Source: Pseudomonadota bacterium (GTDB lineage: Bacteria > Pseudomonadota > Alphaproteobacteria > Caulobacterales > Aquidulcibacteraceae). From it: DNA of 64,000 nt. The stretch's first letter is position 1; the number at the start of each line of letters is the position of its first letter. The stretch covers positions 186,001 through 250,000 of the forward strand of contig JAIUOD010000004.1 in NCBI GenBank assembly GCA_020161405.1, read 5' to 3'. This document shows positions 45,134-52,950 of this stretch, one piece after another. The notes beneath the pieces were generated by a model that did no database searches, was not told the origin of the DNA, and saw only the letters and a program-made list of their open reading frames with translations. A program made the translations under genes and the position numbers.

Positions 45134-45896
45134 GCCATCAATATATTTTGGTGAAACTTACCACAAAAGATTTTTTCCAAAAATTCATGAATTGCGTTAT
45201 CAAATATTTCAAATCATTATTGATTTAGACGATGAATTATCTGGGCTTAAATATTTTTCAAAAAATCGATTTAATCTTTTTAGTTTTTACGACAAAGATC
45301 ATGGGCCAGTCCAAGGCGATAATATACAAATATTATCAAAACGAATTAGAATTTTTCTAGATAATAATAATATCGAAAATCATGATTGCAAAATTTATCT
45401 TATGGCAATGCCACGGGTTTTAGGTTTTGTTTTCAATCCTATAAGTATTTATTTTGTTGAAGATTCTTTGGGTGAAATTCGGACAATTTTATATGAAGTT
45501 AACAATACTTTTGGTGATCGTCACACTTACATTATAAAAACCCAAAAAAATATGATTATGCATGAAGCGAAAAAGCAACTTCACGTCTCCCCCTTTATGG
45601 ATACAAAAGGGATGGAATATAGTTTTAAATTGCATTTGCCCGATGAAAAATTCCAACTTTCTATTAATCTAAATAAAGTTGAAAATGAGAAAAAAACTAA
45701 ATACCTATTCGCTAGTTTTAAAGCAAATGCTTTAAAATTTGACGATAATGAACTTATAAAATTGTTCTTCAAATTGCCATTCATGACCCTTAAGGTAGTT
45801 TTTGGAATTCATTGGGAAGCATTAAAAATTATATTTAAAGGAATATTTTTAAAGCCCAAACCACCAACACCAAAATCATCCTCAAGCATTAATTAG
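45126..45896 (+). CDS. DUF1365 family protein
   Basis: 256 residues. Family segments: IYFGETYHKRFFPKIHELRYQIFQIIIDLDDEL, MPRVLGFVFNPISIYFVED and EVNNTFGDRHTYII, with HVSPFMDTKGMEYSF later. DUF1365 proteins almost always sit next to an FAD oxidase and a CFA-type methyltransferase, as here. Biochemical role is not established. It overlaps the preceding gene by 8 bp and is tail-to-tail with the next methyltransferase gene (4-bp overlap). Confidence 0.9.
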   Translation: MIKPSIYFGETYHKRFFPKIHELRYQIFQIIIDLDDELSGLKYFSKNRFNLFSFYDKDHGPVQGDNIQILSKRIRIFLDNNNIENHDCKIYLMAMPRVLGFVFNPISIYFVEDSLGEIRTILYEVNNTFGDRHTYIIKTQKNMIMHEAKKQLHVSPFMDTKGMEYSFKLHLPDEKFQLSINLNKVENEKKTKYLFASFKANALKFDDNELIKLFFKLPFMTLKVVFGIHWEALKIIFKGIFLKPKPPTPKSSSSIN

Positions 45897-46912
45897 GCCT
45901 TGATAAGCCTATAATGCGACACGAACCATTCTTGCCCTTTATTATATCCAAAAAGTCCTGCGGTAGCTAAGAAGAATAAACGCCATCTTTTAATCCAAAC
46001 TACCCAATCATCGCCATAGGTTGATTTAAAAATCTTATCTATTTCATCTCGATTATTATCAAAATTCTCAAGCCATCCATAAGCAGTATCTGCATAATTT
46101 GTTCCTTCCCATTTGTAGCTTTCTTCAACTTTAAAAAGATTTGGGAAGTGATTAATCAAATCATGTGATGGCATTATACCGCCACTAAAAAAATATTGAC
46201 CAATCCAATCGGCAGGGTCATCCACCGAAAACCTATATGAATGCGATTTATGGGTAAAAATATGAATGAATAAGCGCCCATCATTTTTTAGCCAATTGTG
46301 AACTTTGCCTAATAATTGTTCCCAATTTGACATATGCTCAAACATTTCAACTGAAACAACACGGTCAAATTTTTTCTCAATTGCAAAATCATTCATATCG
46401 CAAGTTATGATTTCAAGGTTTTTCAATGCGAACTTTCTAACCTGTCCCTCAATGAATTGGCGTTGGGAGTTTGAATTTGAAACCGAAATAATGCGTGAAT
46501 TTGGATAATTCTTTGCCATATAAAGCGATAAAGAACCCCAGCCACAGCCAAGCTCAAGAATATCTTGCCCATCTTCTAATTGCGCATTTTTACAAGTTTC
46601 TTGTAATGCCTCAATTTCTGCATCATCTAAATCATTTGCATTCTTAAAAAGACATGAAGAATATTTTTTATTTTTCCCCAAACATAATTCAAAAAAGCGC
46701 GCAGGAACTTCATAATGCTGTTTATTGGCATCATCTGTATGAGTTGCAATTGGAAAATTTGCCATTTCGCGCGCGAATTTTTCTTCATTAATTGGTGTAT
46801 TTTCAAGGCGCGTTTTTGTACGATTAACTAAAAACTCTATACCTGCCGCAATAACAGCATCAGGTAAAGGCGCGCGTTCTGCGGTTTTAATAATATTAGA
46901 AATCATATTCAT
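45893..46912 (-). CDS. Coclaurine-N-methyltransferase-like / CFA-family SAM methyltransferase
   Basis: 339 residues. The region YEVPARFFELCLGKNKKYSSCLFKNANDLDDAEIEALQETCKNAQLEDGQDILELGCGWGSLSLYMAKNYPNSRIISVSNSNSQRQFIE tracks the plant coclaurine N-methyltransferase pattern (dual Cys, DAE, GCGxG, TNSxSQ) more closely than CFA synthase. SVEMFEHMSNWEQLLGKV and FFSGGIMPSHDLI continue it. Substrate is unknown: an amine headgroup or an acyl chain are both possible. GAGGTGA precedes the ATG. It is the second gene after DUF1295 on the minus strand. Confidence 0.85.
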   Translation of the reverse strand: MNMISNIIKTAERAPLPDAVIAAGIEFLVNRTKTRLENTPINEEKFAREMANFPIATHTDDANKQHYEVPARFFELCLGKNKKYSSCLFKNANDLDDAEIEALQETCKNAQLEDGQDILELGCGWGSLSLYMAKNYPNSRIISVSNSNSQRQFIEGQVRKFALKNLEIITCDMNDFAIEKKFDRVVSVEMFEHMSNWEQLLGKVHNWLKNDGRLFIHIFTHKSHSYRFSVDDPADWIGQYFFSGGIMPSHDLINHFPNLFKVEESYKWEGTNYADTAYGWLENFDNNRDEIDKIFKSTYGDDWVVWIKRWRLFFLATAGLFGYNKGQEWFVSHYRLIKA

Positions 46913-46922
46913 GAAATCACCT

Positions 46923-47693
46923 CTATTTTGGGAACGGGAAAAATGGGCGGACAGTTTTCATATATTCTTCGAATTTTTCGCCACGACTTCTAAGCATATA
47001 GGCTTCAAGCGGTGGAATTCCTGACGCATAATTAAGCAAATAATACATCATGATTGGGGCAAATAATGCCATTATCGCCCATGAATTAAGTGATACAAAA
47101 TCAAATGCGAAAAGACTTAATCCACACCAAAAAACAAATTCAAAGAAATAATTTGGGTGGCGGCTATATCGCCAAAGGCCAATATTACATATAGATTTTG
47201 GCGGATTTGCCGCTTTGAATTGGCTTAATTGATTATCTGCAACCGCTTCGCCAGCTAGTCCGATTATGGCTATTAATAATGCAATTGTATCGATTAATTG
47301 CCAATCACTATTAATTCGCTCAACACCCAATCTAACCGCACATATCAATACAAAGGCACAAACAGCTTGTATTTGCAGAAATAAGAATAAATTCAATGCA
47401 GCTTTTTTACCCCACGATTTTTTTAATTCATTATAACGCGGATCATCTGGAAGTTTTTGGGTTCTTCTAAAAATATATCCACCCAACCTTATGGCCCAAA
47501 AGACAACTAAAGAAGCAATAATTAAGTCACGCAAATCATTAAATGGAAAGGCCGTCAAAATGCTAAAAAAACCAATATTCAAAGCCCATATTGAATCAAT
47601 ATAACCACTTGAACCGGTTTTATTTTCTACAAAAAATGCTATTGCCATTATTAGTGACGAACCAAGAAATGAAATGACGTAAAAATTTTCCAT
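46923..47693 (-). CDS. DUF1295 / steroid-5-alpha-reductase-like membrane protein
   Basis: 256 residues with about six membrane helices. SGYIDSIWALNIGF, RLGGYIFRRTQKLPDDPRYNELKKSWG and the C-terminal GLWRYSRHPNYFFEFVFWCGL are the DUF1295 signatures. The RHPNY block resembles NADPH-dependent steroid and sterol reductases and isoprenylcysteine methyltransferases. It may reduce a membrane-lipid intermediate, but no substrate is known. AAAGGG precedes the ATG. It heads the minus-strand pair with the methyltransferase. Confidence 0.88.
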   Translation of the reverse strand: MENFYVISFLGSSLIMAIAFFVENKTGSSGYIDSIWALNIGFFSILTAFPFNDLRDLIIASLVVFWAIRLGGYIFRRTQKLPDDPRYNELKKSWGKKAALNLFLFLQIQAVCAFVLICAVRLGVERINSDWQLIDTIALLIAIIGLAGEAVADNQLSQFKAANPPKSICNIGLWRYSRHPNYFFEFVFWCGLSLFAFDFVSLNSWAIMALFAPIMMYYLLNYASGIPPLEAYMLRSRGEKFEEYMKTVRPFFPFPK

Positions 47694-47710
47694 TATTTGC
47701 CCTTTGAAAG

Positions 47711-47740
47711 CTTATACGGCAGCAATAGAAATATGGTTCA
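47711..47740 (-). promoter_or_regulatory. ECF-type promoter candidate for the DUF1295-methyltransferase pair
   Basis: On the minus strand TGAACC, 18 bases ending in CG, then TATAAG, ending 17 bp before the DUF1295 ATG. This is the best match to the consensus in the cluster. Confidence 0.55.
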
Positions 47741-47742
47741 TT

Positions 47743-47772
47743 AAATCTAAATTTGAAATTCGTACGTATGAT
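47743..47772 (+). promoter_or_regulatory. ECF-type promoter candidate for the DUF2147 gene
   Basis: AAATCT, 18 bases ending in CG, then TATGAT, ending 17 bp before the DUF2147 ATG. It is arranged back to back with the DUF1295 promoter candidate. Confidence 0.42.
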
Positions 47773-47789
47773 TTAGGAAAGTGAAAAAA

Positions 47790-48170
47790 ATGCAAAATAT
47801 TAGGTTTCTTAAATTATCAATTCTTATTGCTATAATCTCACCGACCATTGTTAAAGCGGATGAAATTTCAATGTTTGGAAATTGGGCAAGATCTGACGGT
47901 ATTGCACATGTTGCAATTTCAAAATGTGGACAGGATTTTTGCGCAAAAAATATTTGGATAAAACCAAATTGGAAAACCGAAAAAGTCGGTGATGTTTTAA
48001 TTATGAAAATAAATAATAAAGGCGAAGGCCTTTATTTAGGCACCGCCTATGATCCCCAGCGCAATTTGAATTTGAAATTTAAACTAAATATCGAAGGCAA
48101 TAAAATGACTACCAAGGGATGTATAATTGGCGGCTTATTATGCAAAACTGTTGGCTGGAAACGAATTTAA
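47790..48170 (+). CDS. DUF2147 family secreted protein
   Basis: 126 residues with a signal peptide (about 1-22, ending IVKADE). ISMFGNWARSDGIAHVAISKCGQDFCAKNIWIKP is the usual DUF2147 start (GxW and two Cys). YDPQRNLNLKFKLNIEGNKMTTKGCIIGGLLCKTVGWKR is the conserved C-terminal half with two more Cys. Likely a periplasmic beta-barrel of unknown function. The ATG at 47790 is chosen because AGGAAAG precedes it; a GTG at 47781 would overlap that site. It is divergent from the DUF1295 gene and probably part of the same regulon. Confidence 0.85.
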   Translation: MQNIRFLKLSILIAIISPTIVKADEISMFGNWARSDGIAHVAISKCGQDFCAKNIWIKPNWKTEKVGDVLIMKINNKGEGLYLGTAYDPQRNLNLKFKLNIEGNKMTTKGCIIGGLLCKTVGWKRI

Positions 48171-48199
48171 AATAAAAAGTAATCACCTTAGTTCGCTAT

Positions 48200-48574
48200 A
48201 TGGAACAAGGGCAGTCTGAAAATGGTAGAGTAGGAACAACAATGCCACTTACTCAATCTTCTGGCATTTTCACTTGTCAGCAACTTTCACTTATGAGTAA
48301 GACAAAATTCGTTCAAGACATGTATAGCCAATAATTCCAAACAATTGAGTAAGCCGAAAGATTAAAATATGTCTTTGGCACAACTTATTTCGAAAAAAAT
48401 GTAGAAGACAATACCCAAGCATTCTTCACAATGCAATTTACTGGTGCCACAGGCTCTGCTCATAGTGTTTTGCCAAATGAATATTCAAAACTTGTTATTG
48501 ACAGCGCAAGCCGCTCGAAAGGCGAAAGTCCAACCATGTGCGCGTGCGAAGCCCTCTCCATAGACCTTGTTTAA
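48200..48574 (+). pseudogene. Broken gene of unknown family, two in-frame TAA stops
   Basis: One reading frame runs 125 codons from ATG (48200) to TAA (48572-48574), interrupted only by TAA at 48332 and TAA at 48350. The pieces read as ordinary protein: MEQGQSENGRVGTTMPL..., then AERLKYVFGTTYFEKNVEDN..., then SKGESPTMCACEALSIDLV. Two stops 18 bases apart in an otherwise open frame suggest recent decay. I do not recognise the family. The frame also extends a few codons upstream of the ATG. No ribosome site is obvious. Confidence 0.5.
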
Positions 48575-48605
48575 AGCTTCAATTCCGCAACTCTATAACA
48601 AAATT

Positions 48606-48765
48606 AAAAAAGCCCCGCGTTTGTGCGGGGCCGTAATTTGCGTGCGGGGGCAGGATTTGTCACCTAGCGGCCTTCAGGTTCTGAGCCTGAGTGCAATTCA
48701 TGCAATGAATTGATTTTATATATAAAAATAACAAATGCAGAAAATTTTGTGTTAGATTTTGAATT
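48606..48765 (-). ncRNA. tRNA-like repeat element, copy A, ending in a terminator
   Basis: Read on the minus strand, 48643-48691 closely resembles the 3' half of an initiator tRNA-Met. It has an anticodon-arm-like TCAGG, CTCAGAA, CCTGA, then a T-arm-like stretch ending CCTGCCCCCGCA. There is no matching 5' acceptor strand and the anticodon position reads CAG. A perfect terminator follows (GCCCCGC/GCGGGGC at 48612-48631 plus a T-run). A second copy is at 59709. It could be a small RNA, a tRNA remnant or an integration scar. It also serves as terminator for the nsrR-like transcript. Confidence 0.5.
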
Positions 48766-48814
48766 AATAATGCTCTAAAAAGTGATATTCATTAAATTAG
48801 CATCCTGTGAGATT

Positions 48815-49249
48815 TTATGCTGGGATGCCTAATGCATGTAAGATTTCACTTTTATTCGATGATATGTCCGCAATTGTGGCTTTATCCAGAATTTCCATAA
48901 AAGCTTGAAGCGCCTTGCCAAATAAATTGCGCAAGCGACAGATTTTCTTCACTTTGCATTCAACTTCGACCGCACCAAAACACTCGACCAAATTCATGTG
49001 ATCTTCGGTAAGCCTAACAATCTCGCCCACAGTGATTGTATTGGCAGGTTTTGCGAGTACAACCCCACCGCCTGGGCCGCGAGTGGTATTTACATAACCA
49101 TTTTTAGATAATTCATGCACAATTTTAATTAGATGATTGCGCGAAATTAGGTGACGTTCGGCAATATCTTGTATTCTCACAGGTTCTTTTTTCAATTCAA
49201 GATACATCAAAACGCGAAGCGCATAATTTGTGTAATGTGTAAGATGCAT
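48815..49249 (-). CDS. nsrR: NsrR-like Rrf2-family transcriptional repressor
   Basis: 144 residues. MHLTHYTNYALRVLMYL and IQDIAERHLISRNHLIKIVHELSKNGYVNTTRGPGGGVVLAKPA are the Rrf2 winged helix and closely follow E. coli NsrR. The Fe-S ligands appear as three Cys in LVECFGAVEVECKVKKICRLRNLF, with NsrR-like order but a longer first gap. NsrR loses repression when NO attacks its cluster. AAGGG precedes the ATG. A 27-bp inverted repeat starts 20 bp upstream and recurs twice before the cyd operon. NO as the signal is inferred from the family. Confidence 0.87.
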   Translation of the reverse strand: MHLTHYTNYALRVLMYLELKKEPVRIQDIAERHLISRNHLIKIVHELSKNGYVNTTRGPGGGVVLAKPANTITVGEIVRLTEDHMNLVECFGAVEVECKVKKICRLRNLFGKALQAFMEILDKATIADISSNKSEILHALGIPA

Positions 49250-49269
49250 TCCATAACCCTTAGAAATTT

Positions 49270-49296
49270 AATTGTTGCATGTACTATACAACAATT
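49270..49296. promoter_or_regulatory. Rrf2/NsrR operator candidate (autoregulatory copy)
   Basis: AATTGTTG, 11 bases, CAACAATT: perfect 8-bp arms just upstream of the nsrR-like gene. The spacer shares GCA...CTATA-like text with the copy at 50015. Confidence 0.75.
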
Positions 49297-49356
49297 ATTA
49301 TCCATTTGGGTAAAAATTGTCAAATTGCCCTGAATTTTACTTCACATCCCTCCCCC

Positions 49357-49367
49357 GACAAAATGTC
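49357..49367. promoter_or_regulatory. GACA-N3-TGTC inverted repeat upstream of the ferritin-like gene
   Basis: GACA, AAA, TGTC, about 50 bp before the DUF2202 ATG. Longer versions (GGACA-N3-TGTCC) occur at 49918 and 59602. A shared regulator, possibly the local RegA, is a guess. Confidence 0.35.
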
Positions 49368-49417
49368 ACAGATGGAGAATGCCCAATCAAACGTTTTAAT
49401 ATTGAAAGGGAAAAAAG

Positions 49418-49903
49418 ATGAAAAATAATCATACTAATTTAATAAGCCTGCTTGCAATGGCAATCATGGCATCAACCCCCGCCGCAGCCACAACAAATAA
49501 CGTGAAAAATGCGCTATTGATGGCTTTGGACGATGAATATAAAGCCTATGCGACATATTATGTAATGATAGAGAAATTCGGCGAAGCGCGGCCTTTTTCA
49601 AACATCATTCAAGCCGAACAAAATCACATTGATGCTTTGGTAACGTTGTTGAACAAATATCAAATCCAAGTGCCGCAGAATAAATATCTATCAAACCCGA
49701 ACAAACCAATTGCACCTGCAAGTTTAAAACTTGCCTGCCAAGCGGGCGTAGATGCGGAAATTGCAAATGCATCATTATATGATAAAAAACTACTTCCGAT
49801 GGTTGGTCACAATGAAGATATAAAGTTTGTGTTCCAAAATTTAAGGGACGCATCCAAATACAGGCATTTAATGGCATTTCAACGTTGCGCCAGCCGATAT
49901 TGA
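49418..49903 (+). CDS. DUF2202 ferritin-like domain protein
   Basis: 161 residues with a signal peptide (about 1-24, ending TPAAA). The four-helix ferritin-like fold is suggested by LDDEYKAYATYYVMIEKFGEARPFSNIIQAEQNHIDALVTLL (Glu and ExxH ligands) and a second set VDAEIANASLYDKKLLPMV...DASKYRHLMAFQ. Several members of this family are exported di-metal proteins of unknown role. AAAGGG precedes the ATG. It is divergent from the nsrR-like gene and may share its control region. Confidence 0.85.
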   Translation: MKNNHTNLISLLAMAIMASTPAAATTNNVKNALLMALDDEYKAYATYYVMIEKFGEARPFSNIIQAEQNHIDALVTLLNKYQIQVPQNKYLSNPNKPIAPASLKLACQAGVDAEIANASLYDKKLLPMVGHNEDIKFVFQNLRDASKYRHLMAFQRCASRY

Positions 49904-49917
49904 TAGGGCATTTAATT

Positions 49918-49930
49918 GGACAAATTGTCC
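49918..49930. promoter_or_regulatory. GGACA-N3-TGTCC inverted repeat
   Basis: GGACA, AAT, TGTCC, 15 bp after the DUF2202 stop and about 170 bp upstream of cydP. It could be an upstream activator site for the cyd operon. Confidence 0.4.
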
Positions 49931-50014
49931 CACCATAAACCCTTAATAATCAAGATGTTACCTCTTTGAATTTCGCCATTATGCTTTGGTCAATCGAAAA
50001 ACTATTTGACAATT

Positions 50015-50068
50015 AATTGTTGCACGCGCTATACAACAATTAATTGTTGCCCCTCAAATACAACAATT
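50015..50068. promoter_or_regulatory. Two abutting Rrf2/NsrR operator candidates before the cyd operon
   Basis: Two 27-bp units back to back (50015-50041 and 50042-50068), each AATTGTTG, 11 bases, CAACAATT, identical in arms and spacing to the site upstream of the nsrR-like gene. They end 18 bp before cydP. Tandem occupancy would block transcription efficiently. No CRISPR-like array is implied: there are only two units and no spacers. Confidence 0.78.
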
Positions 50069-50086
50069 ATTGGAAGTTTGCGCTAA

Positions 50087-50239
50087 ATGCCAGATAGAGA
50101 GCTAGTGACGAAAATCATTATCGCCGTAAGTGTCAAACTTGTGGTTCTTGCTCTCATCTGGTCATTTTTCTTTTCTAATAGCCGCGCCATAGTATCTCCT
50201 GTTACTGTGGCGCGACACTTCGAAACCCAAAATCAATAG
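50087..50239 (+). CDS. cydP: CydP-like small membrane protein of cytochrome bd oxidase
   Basis: 50 residues: a short N-terminal basic segment (MPDRELVTK), one membrane helix (IIIAVSVKLVVLALIWSFFF), then a polar tail containing VARHFETQ. Size, the KLVVLALIW-type helix and its place immediately before cydA match the CydP small subunit of bd oxidases. GGAAG lies ten bases before the ATG. The stop is 13 bp before cydA. It is the first gene after the tandem operators. Assignment rests on position and a short pattern, so it is moderately sure. Confidence 0.72.
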   Translation: MPDRELVTKIIIAVSVKLVVLALIWSFFFSNSRAIVSPVTVARHFETQNQ

Positions 50240-50252
50240 AGAAGGCCTTGGA

Positions 50253-51782
50253 ATGCAAGAGCAGCTAGTCGATATTTCACGATTACAATTTGCGGCAACC
50301 GCAATGTATCACTTTTTATTCGTACCACTGACCATTGGGATGACATGGATATTGGTCATAATGGAAAGTGTCTATGTCATGACTGGCAAGACGATCTATA
50401 AGGATATGACCAAATTTTGGGGAAAATTATTCGGCATAAATTTCGCCCTTGGTGTGACAACTGGCATCACAATGGAATTTCAGTTCGGAACTAATTGGGC
50501 CTATTATTCCCATTATGTTGGCGATATTTTCGGCGCACCTTTGGCAATAGAAGGCTTGATGGCATTCTTTTTGGAATCGACCTTTATCGGCTTATTCTTT
50601 TTTGGTTGGAATAAATTACCAAAAGCACAGCATTTATTGGTCACACTTTTAATGGCGATAGGCACCAACCTTTCAGCATTATGGATTTTGATTGCCAATG
50701 GTTGGATGCAAAATCCTGTTGGTTCTGATTTCTCTTATGTCACCATGCGCATGGAAATGACAAATTTTTGGGATGTGATTTTTAATCCTGTTGCACAGGC
50801 TAAATTCGTTCACACGGTTTCAGCGGGATATGTGGTTGGGGCAATGTTTGTGTTGTCAATTTCGGCATATTATCTTTTGAATAATAAGCATATTGAGTTT
50901 GCCAAACGTAGTTTTAGAATTGCGGCGGCCTTTGGCCTTGCGGCGGCTTGTTCCGTTATCGTATTGGGTGATGAATCTGGCTATACAGTCGGTGAAGCCC
51001 AAGAAACCAAATTAGCGGCAATGGAGGCTATTTGGCACACTGAAAAAGCGCCTGCTGGTTTAAACTTAATTGCATCGATTGATGAAAAGGCGCAAAAAAA
51101 CAATTGGGAAGTTCAAATTCCTTATGCTCTTGGAATTATCGGGACGCGTTCTTTAAGCAAAGAAGTAAAAGGAATAACAGAAATTAAAGAGCGCAATCGT
51201 GAACGTATTATTGCTGGTATTGAAGCGGTGAAAACCCTTGAGCAATTGCGCCGAAATCCAAGCGACAAAGCTATGGTTGCTCGGTTTGAAACTATCAAAA
51301 AAGACTTGGGTTATGGCCTATTATTGCGCAAATATGTCACCAATATGGATGAAGTCACACCTGCAATAATTCAAAAGGCGGTTGATAGCACAATCCCTGC
51401 GGTTACACCGATGTTTTGGGGTTTTCGCGCGATGGTTGGTTTAGGTTTTACTTTCCTATTATTATTCGCGGCATCATTTTACTACACATTGCGCGGTAAA
51501 TGCGCGCATGAAAAATGGCTTTTGCGTGCAGTACTATGGTCGCTGCCATTGCCGTGGGTTGCCTGTGAAATTGGTTGGTTTGTTGCAGAATATGGTCGTC
51601 AGCCATGGACAATTTATGGCGTATTACCAACCCATCTTTCTGTTTCAGCAATTAGTGTTGAAAACGTCTATGGTTCATTAGCAGGCTTTATCGGATTTTA
51701 TACACTGCTTTTGGTGGTCGAACTTTATTTAATGTTCAAATTCGCGCGCCTTGGCCCAACCCAATATTCTGAACAACACTAA
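50253..51782 (+). CDS. cydA: Cytochrome bd quinol oxidase subunit I
   Basis: 509 residues, about nine membrane helices. SRLQFAATAMYHFLFVPLTIGM carries the heme b595 His near residue 19, and the FVHTVSAGYVVGAMF helix carries the heme b558 His. FWGFRAMVGLG carries the Met ligand, and EIGWFVAEYGRQPWTIYGVLPT is the conserved GRQPW block. A long Q-loop (about residues 245-385) is present, the E. coli-like type. Cytochrome bd oxidises quinol and reduces oxygen with high affinity, and resists NO and sulfide. It overlaps no gene but lies 16 bp before cydB. Confidence 0.97.
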   Translation: MQEQLVDISRLQFAATAMYHFLFVPLTIGMTWILVIMESVYVMTGKTIYKDMTKFWGKLFGINFALGVTTGITMEFQFGTNWAYYSHYVGDIFGAPLAIEGLMAFFLESTFIGLFFFGWNKLPKAQHLLVTLLMAIGTNLSALWILIANGWMQNPVGSDFSYVTMRMEMTNFWDVIFNPVAQAKFVHTVSAGYVVGAMFVLSISAYYLLNNKHIEFAKRSFRIAAAFGLAAACSVIVLGDESGYTVGEAQETKLAAMEAIWHTEKAPAGLNLIASIDEKAQKNNWEVQIPYALGIIGTRSLSKEVKGITEIKERNRERIIAGIEAVKTLEQLRRNPSDKAMVARFETIKKDLGYGLLLRKYVTNMDEVTPAIIQKAVDSTIPAVTPMFWGFRAMVGLGFTFLLLFAASFYYTLRGKCAHEKWLLRAVLWSLPLPWVACEIGWFVAEYGRQPWTIYGVLPTHLSVSAISVENVYGSLAGFIGFYTLLLVVELYLMFKFARLGPTQYSEQH

Positions 51783-51798
51783 TCCAAAGGAAAAGACG

Positions 51799-52938
51799 AT
51801 GTTAGATTATGTAACTTTGAAAATTATCTGGTGGGTGTTGGTTGGCGTATTGCTGATTGGCTTTGCCATTATGGATGGGCACGACATGGGTGTTGGTACT
51901 TTGCTGCCCTTTGTTGGCAAGGGTGACACAGAACGCCGTGTGGTAATCAATACCGTCGCCCCGCATTGGGATGGCAATCAGGTTTGGTTCATTACCGCTG
52001 GGGGCGCGGTATTTGCGGCTTGGCCTTTGATTTATGCTACTGCTTTCTCTGGCTTTTATTGGGCAATGATGGCGGTGCTATGGTCATTATTCTTTCGCCC
52101 TGTCGGTTTTGATTATCGCAGCAAAATTGAAAATAAAATCTGGCGACAAACTTGGGATTGGGGTCTATTCGTCGGCGGCTTCATCCCACCCGTGATTTTT
52201 GGTGTTGCCTTTGGAAACCTCTTGCAAGGCGTTCCATTCTATTTTGACGAAAATCTTTTGGTGCATTATACAGGCAGCTTTTGGGCACTTTTAAACCCAT
52301 TCGCCTTGCTTGCTGGCCTTGTTTCCAGTGCAATGATTACTTTCCACGGCGCGATTTATTTAATGCTTAGAACTGAAGGCGATATTCACAGACGCGCGAA
52401 AATTGCCGCCAATATATTTGGCATCTTAGCACTTGGCTTATTCGCAATTGCAGGAATTTGGGTCGCAAAAGGCATAGGCGGATATGCAATAGTCGGCAAT
52501 TATGACATTAGCGCATTGCCAAATCCATTGGATAAACAAGTAACCCATCAAACTGGCGCATGGATGCAAAATTATTCGAAAATGCCAATCACAATGGCAA
52601 TTCCCGCATTAGCTTTCATCTCAGGAATTATAGCAATATTTTTGGCGAAAATTGAAAAAGCGGGTGCGGCCTTTGTATTTTCATCCCTAATGATGGCAGG
52701 AATTATCGGCACGGCGGGCATATCAATGTTTCCATTCCTTATGCCTTCTTCTAGTAACCCAAACTCAAGCCTTATGGTTTGGGATAGTGCTTCTAGCCAT
52801 TTAACCCTTGGAATTATGTTTTGGGCGGTCGTGATTTTTATGCCGATAATAATCATTTATACCTCTTGGGCATACAAGGTTATGTCGGGCAAAGTCACCA
52901 AAAACTATATCGAAGACAATAAACATAGCGTCTATTAA
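51799..52938 (+). CDS. cydB: Cytochrome bd quinol oxidase subunit II
   Basis: 379 residues, eight to nine membrane helices. MLDYVTLKIIWWVLVGVLLIGFAIMDGHDMGVGTLLPFVG is the CydB N-terminus. NTVAPHWDGNQVWFITAGGAVFAAWPLIYA and FFRPVGFDYRSK follow. The ATG at 51799 is preceded by AAAGGAAAAGACG; a longer frame starting inside cydA is rejected. It is followed 12 bp later by cydX. Confidence 0.97.
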   Translation: MLDYVTLKIIWWVLVGVLLIGFAIMDGHDMGVGTLLPFVGKGDTERRVVINTVAPHWDGNQVWFITAGGAVFAAWPLIYATAFSGFYWAMMAVLWSLFFRPVGFDYRSKIENKIWRQTWDWGLFVGGFIPPVIFGVAFGNLLQGVPFYFDENLLVHYTGSFWALLNPFALLAGLVSSAMITFHGAIYLMLRTEGDIHRRAKIAANIFGILALGLFAIAGIWVAKGIGGYAIVGNYDISALPNPLDKQVTHQTGAWMQNYSKMPITMAIPALAFISGIIAIFLAKIEKAGAAFVFSSLMMAGIIGTAGISMFPFLMPSSSNPNSSLMVWDSASSHLTLGIMFWAVVIFMPIIIIYTSWAYKVMSGKVTKNYIEDNKHSVY

Positions 52939-52950
52939 GGAGAAAATAAA

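Noticed and set aside
40717..46912. Calling both methyltransferases cfa
   Set aside because: The 45893 protein follows the coclaurine N-methyltransferase pattern more than CFA synthase, so one name for both would mislead.
48200..48574. Reassigned TAA codon (Gln) as explanation for the in-frame stops
   Set aside because: TAA ends many intact genes in the window (for example cydA, uxuB, regA), so a decayed gene is far more likely.
48643..48691. Functional tRNA-Met gene
   Set aside because: No 5' acceptor strand or normal D arm, the T-arm has extra bases and the anticodon position is not CAT.
50015..50068. Short repeats that might look like a CRISPR array
   Set aside because: Only two 27-bp units abutting without spacers, each an inverted repeat, and a third copy before the nsrR-like gene. 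This is an operator arrangement.
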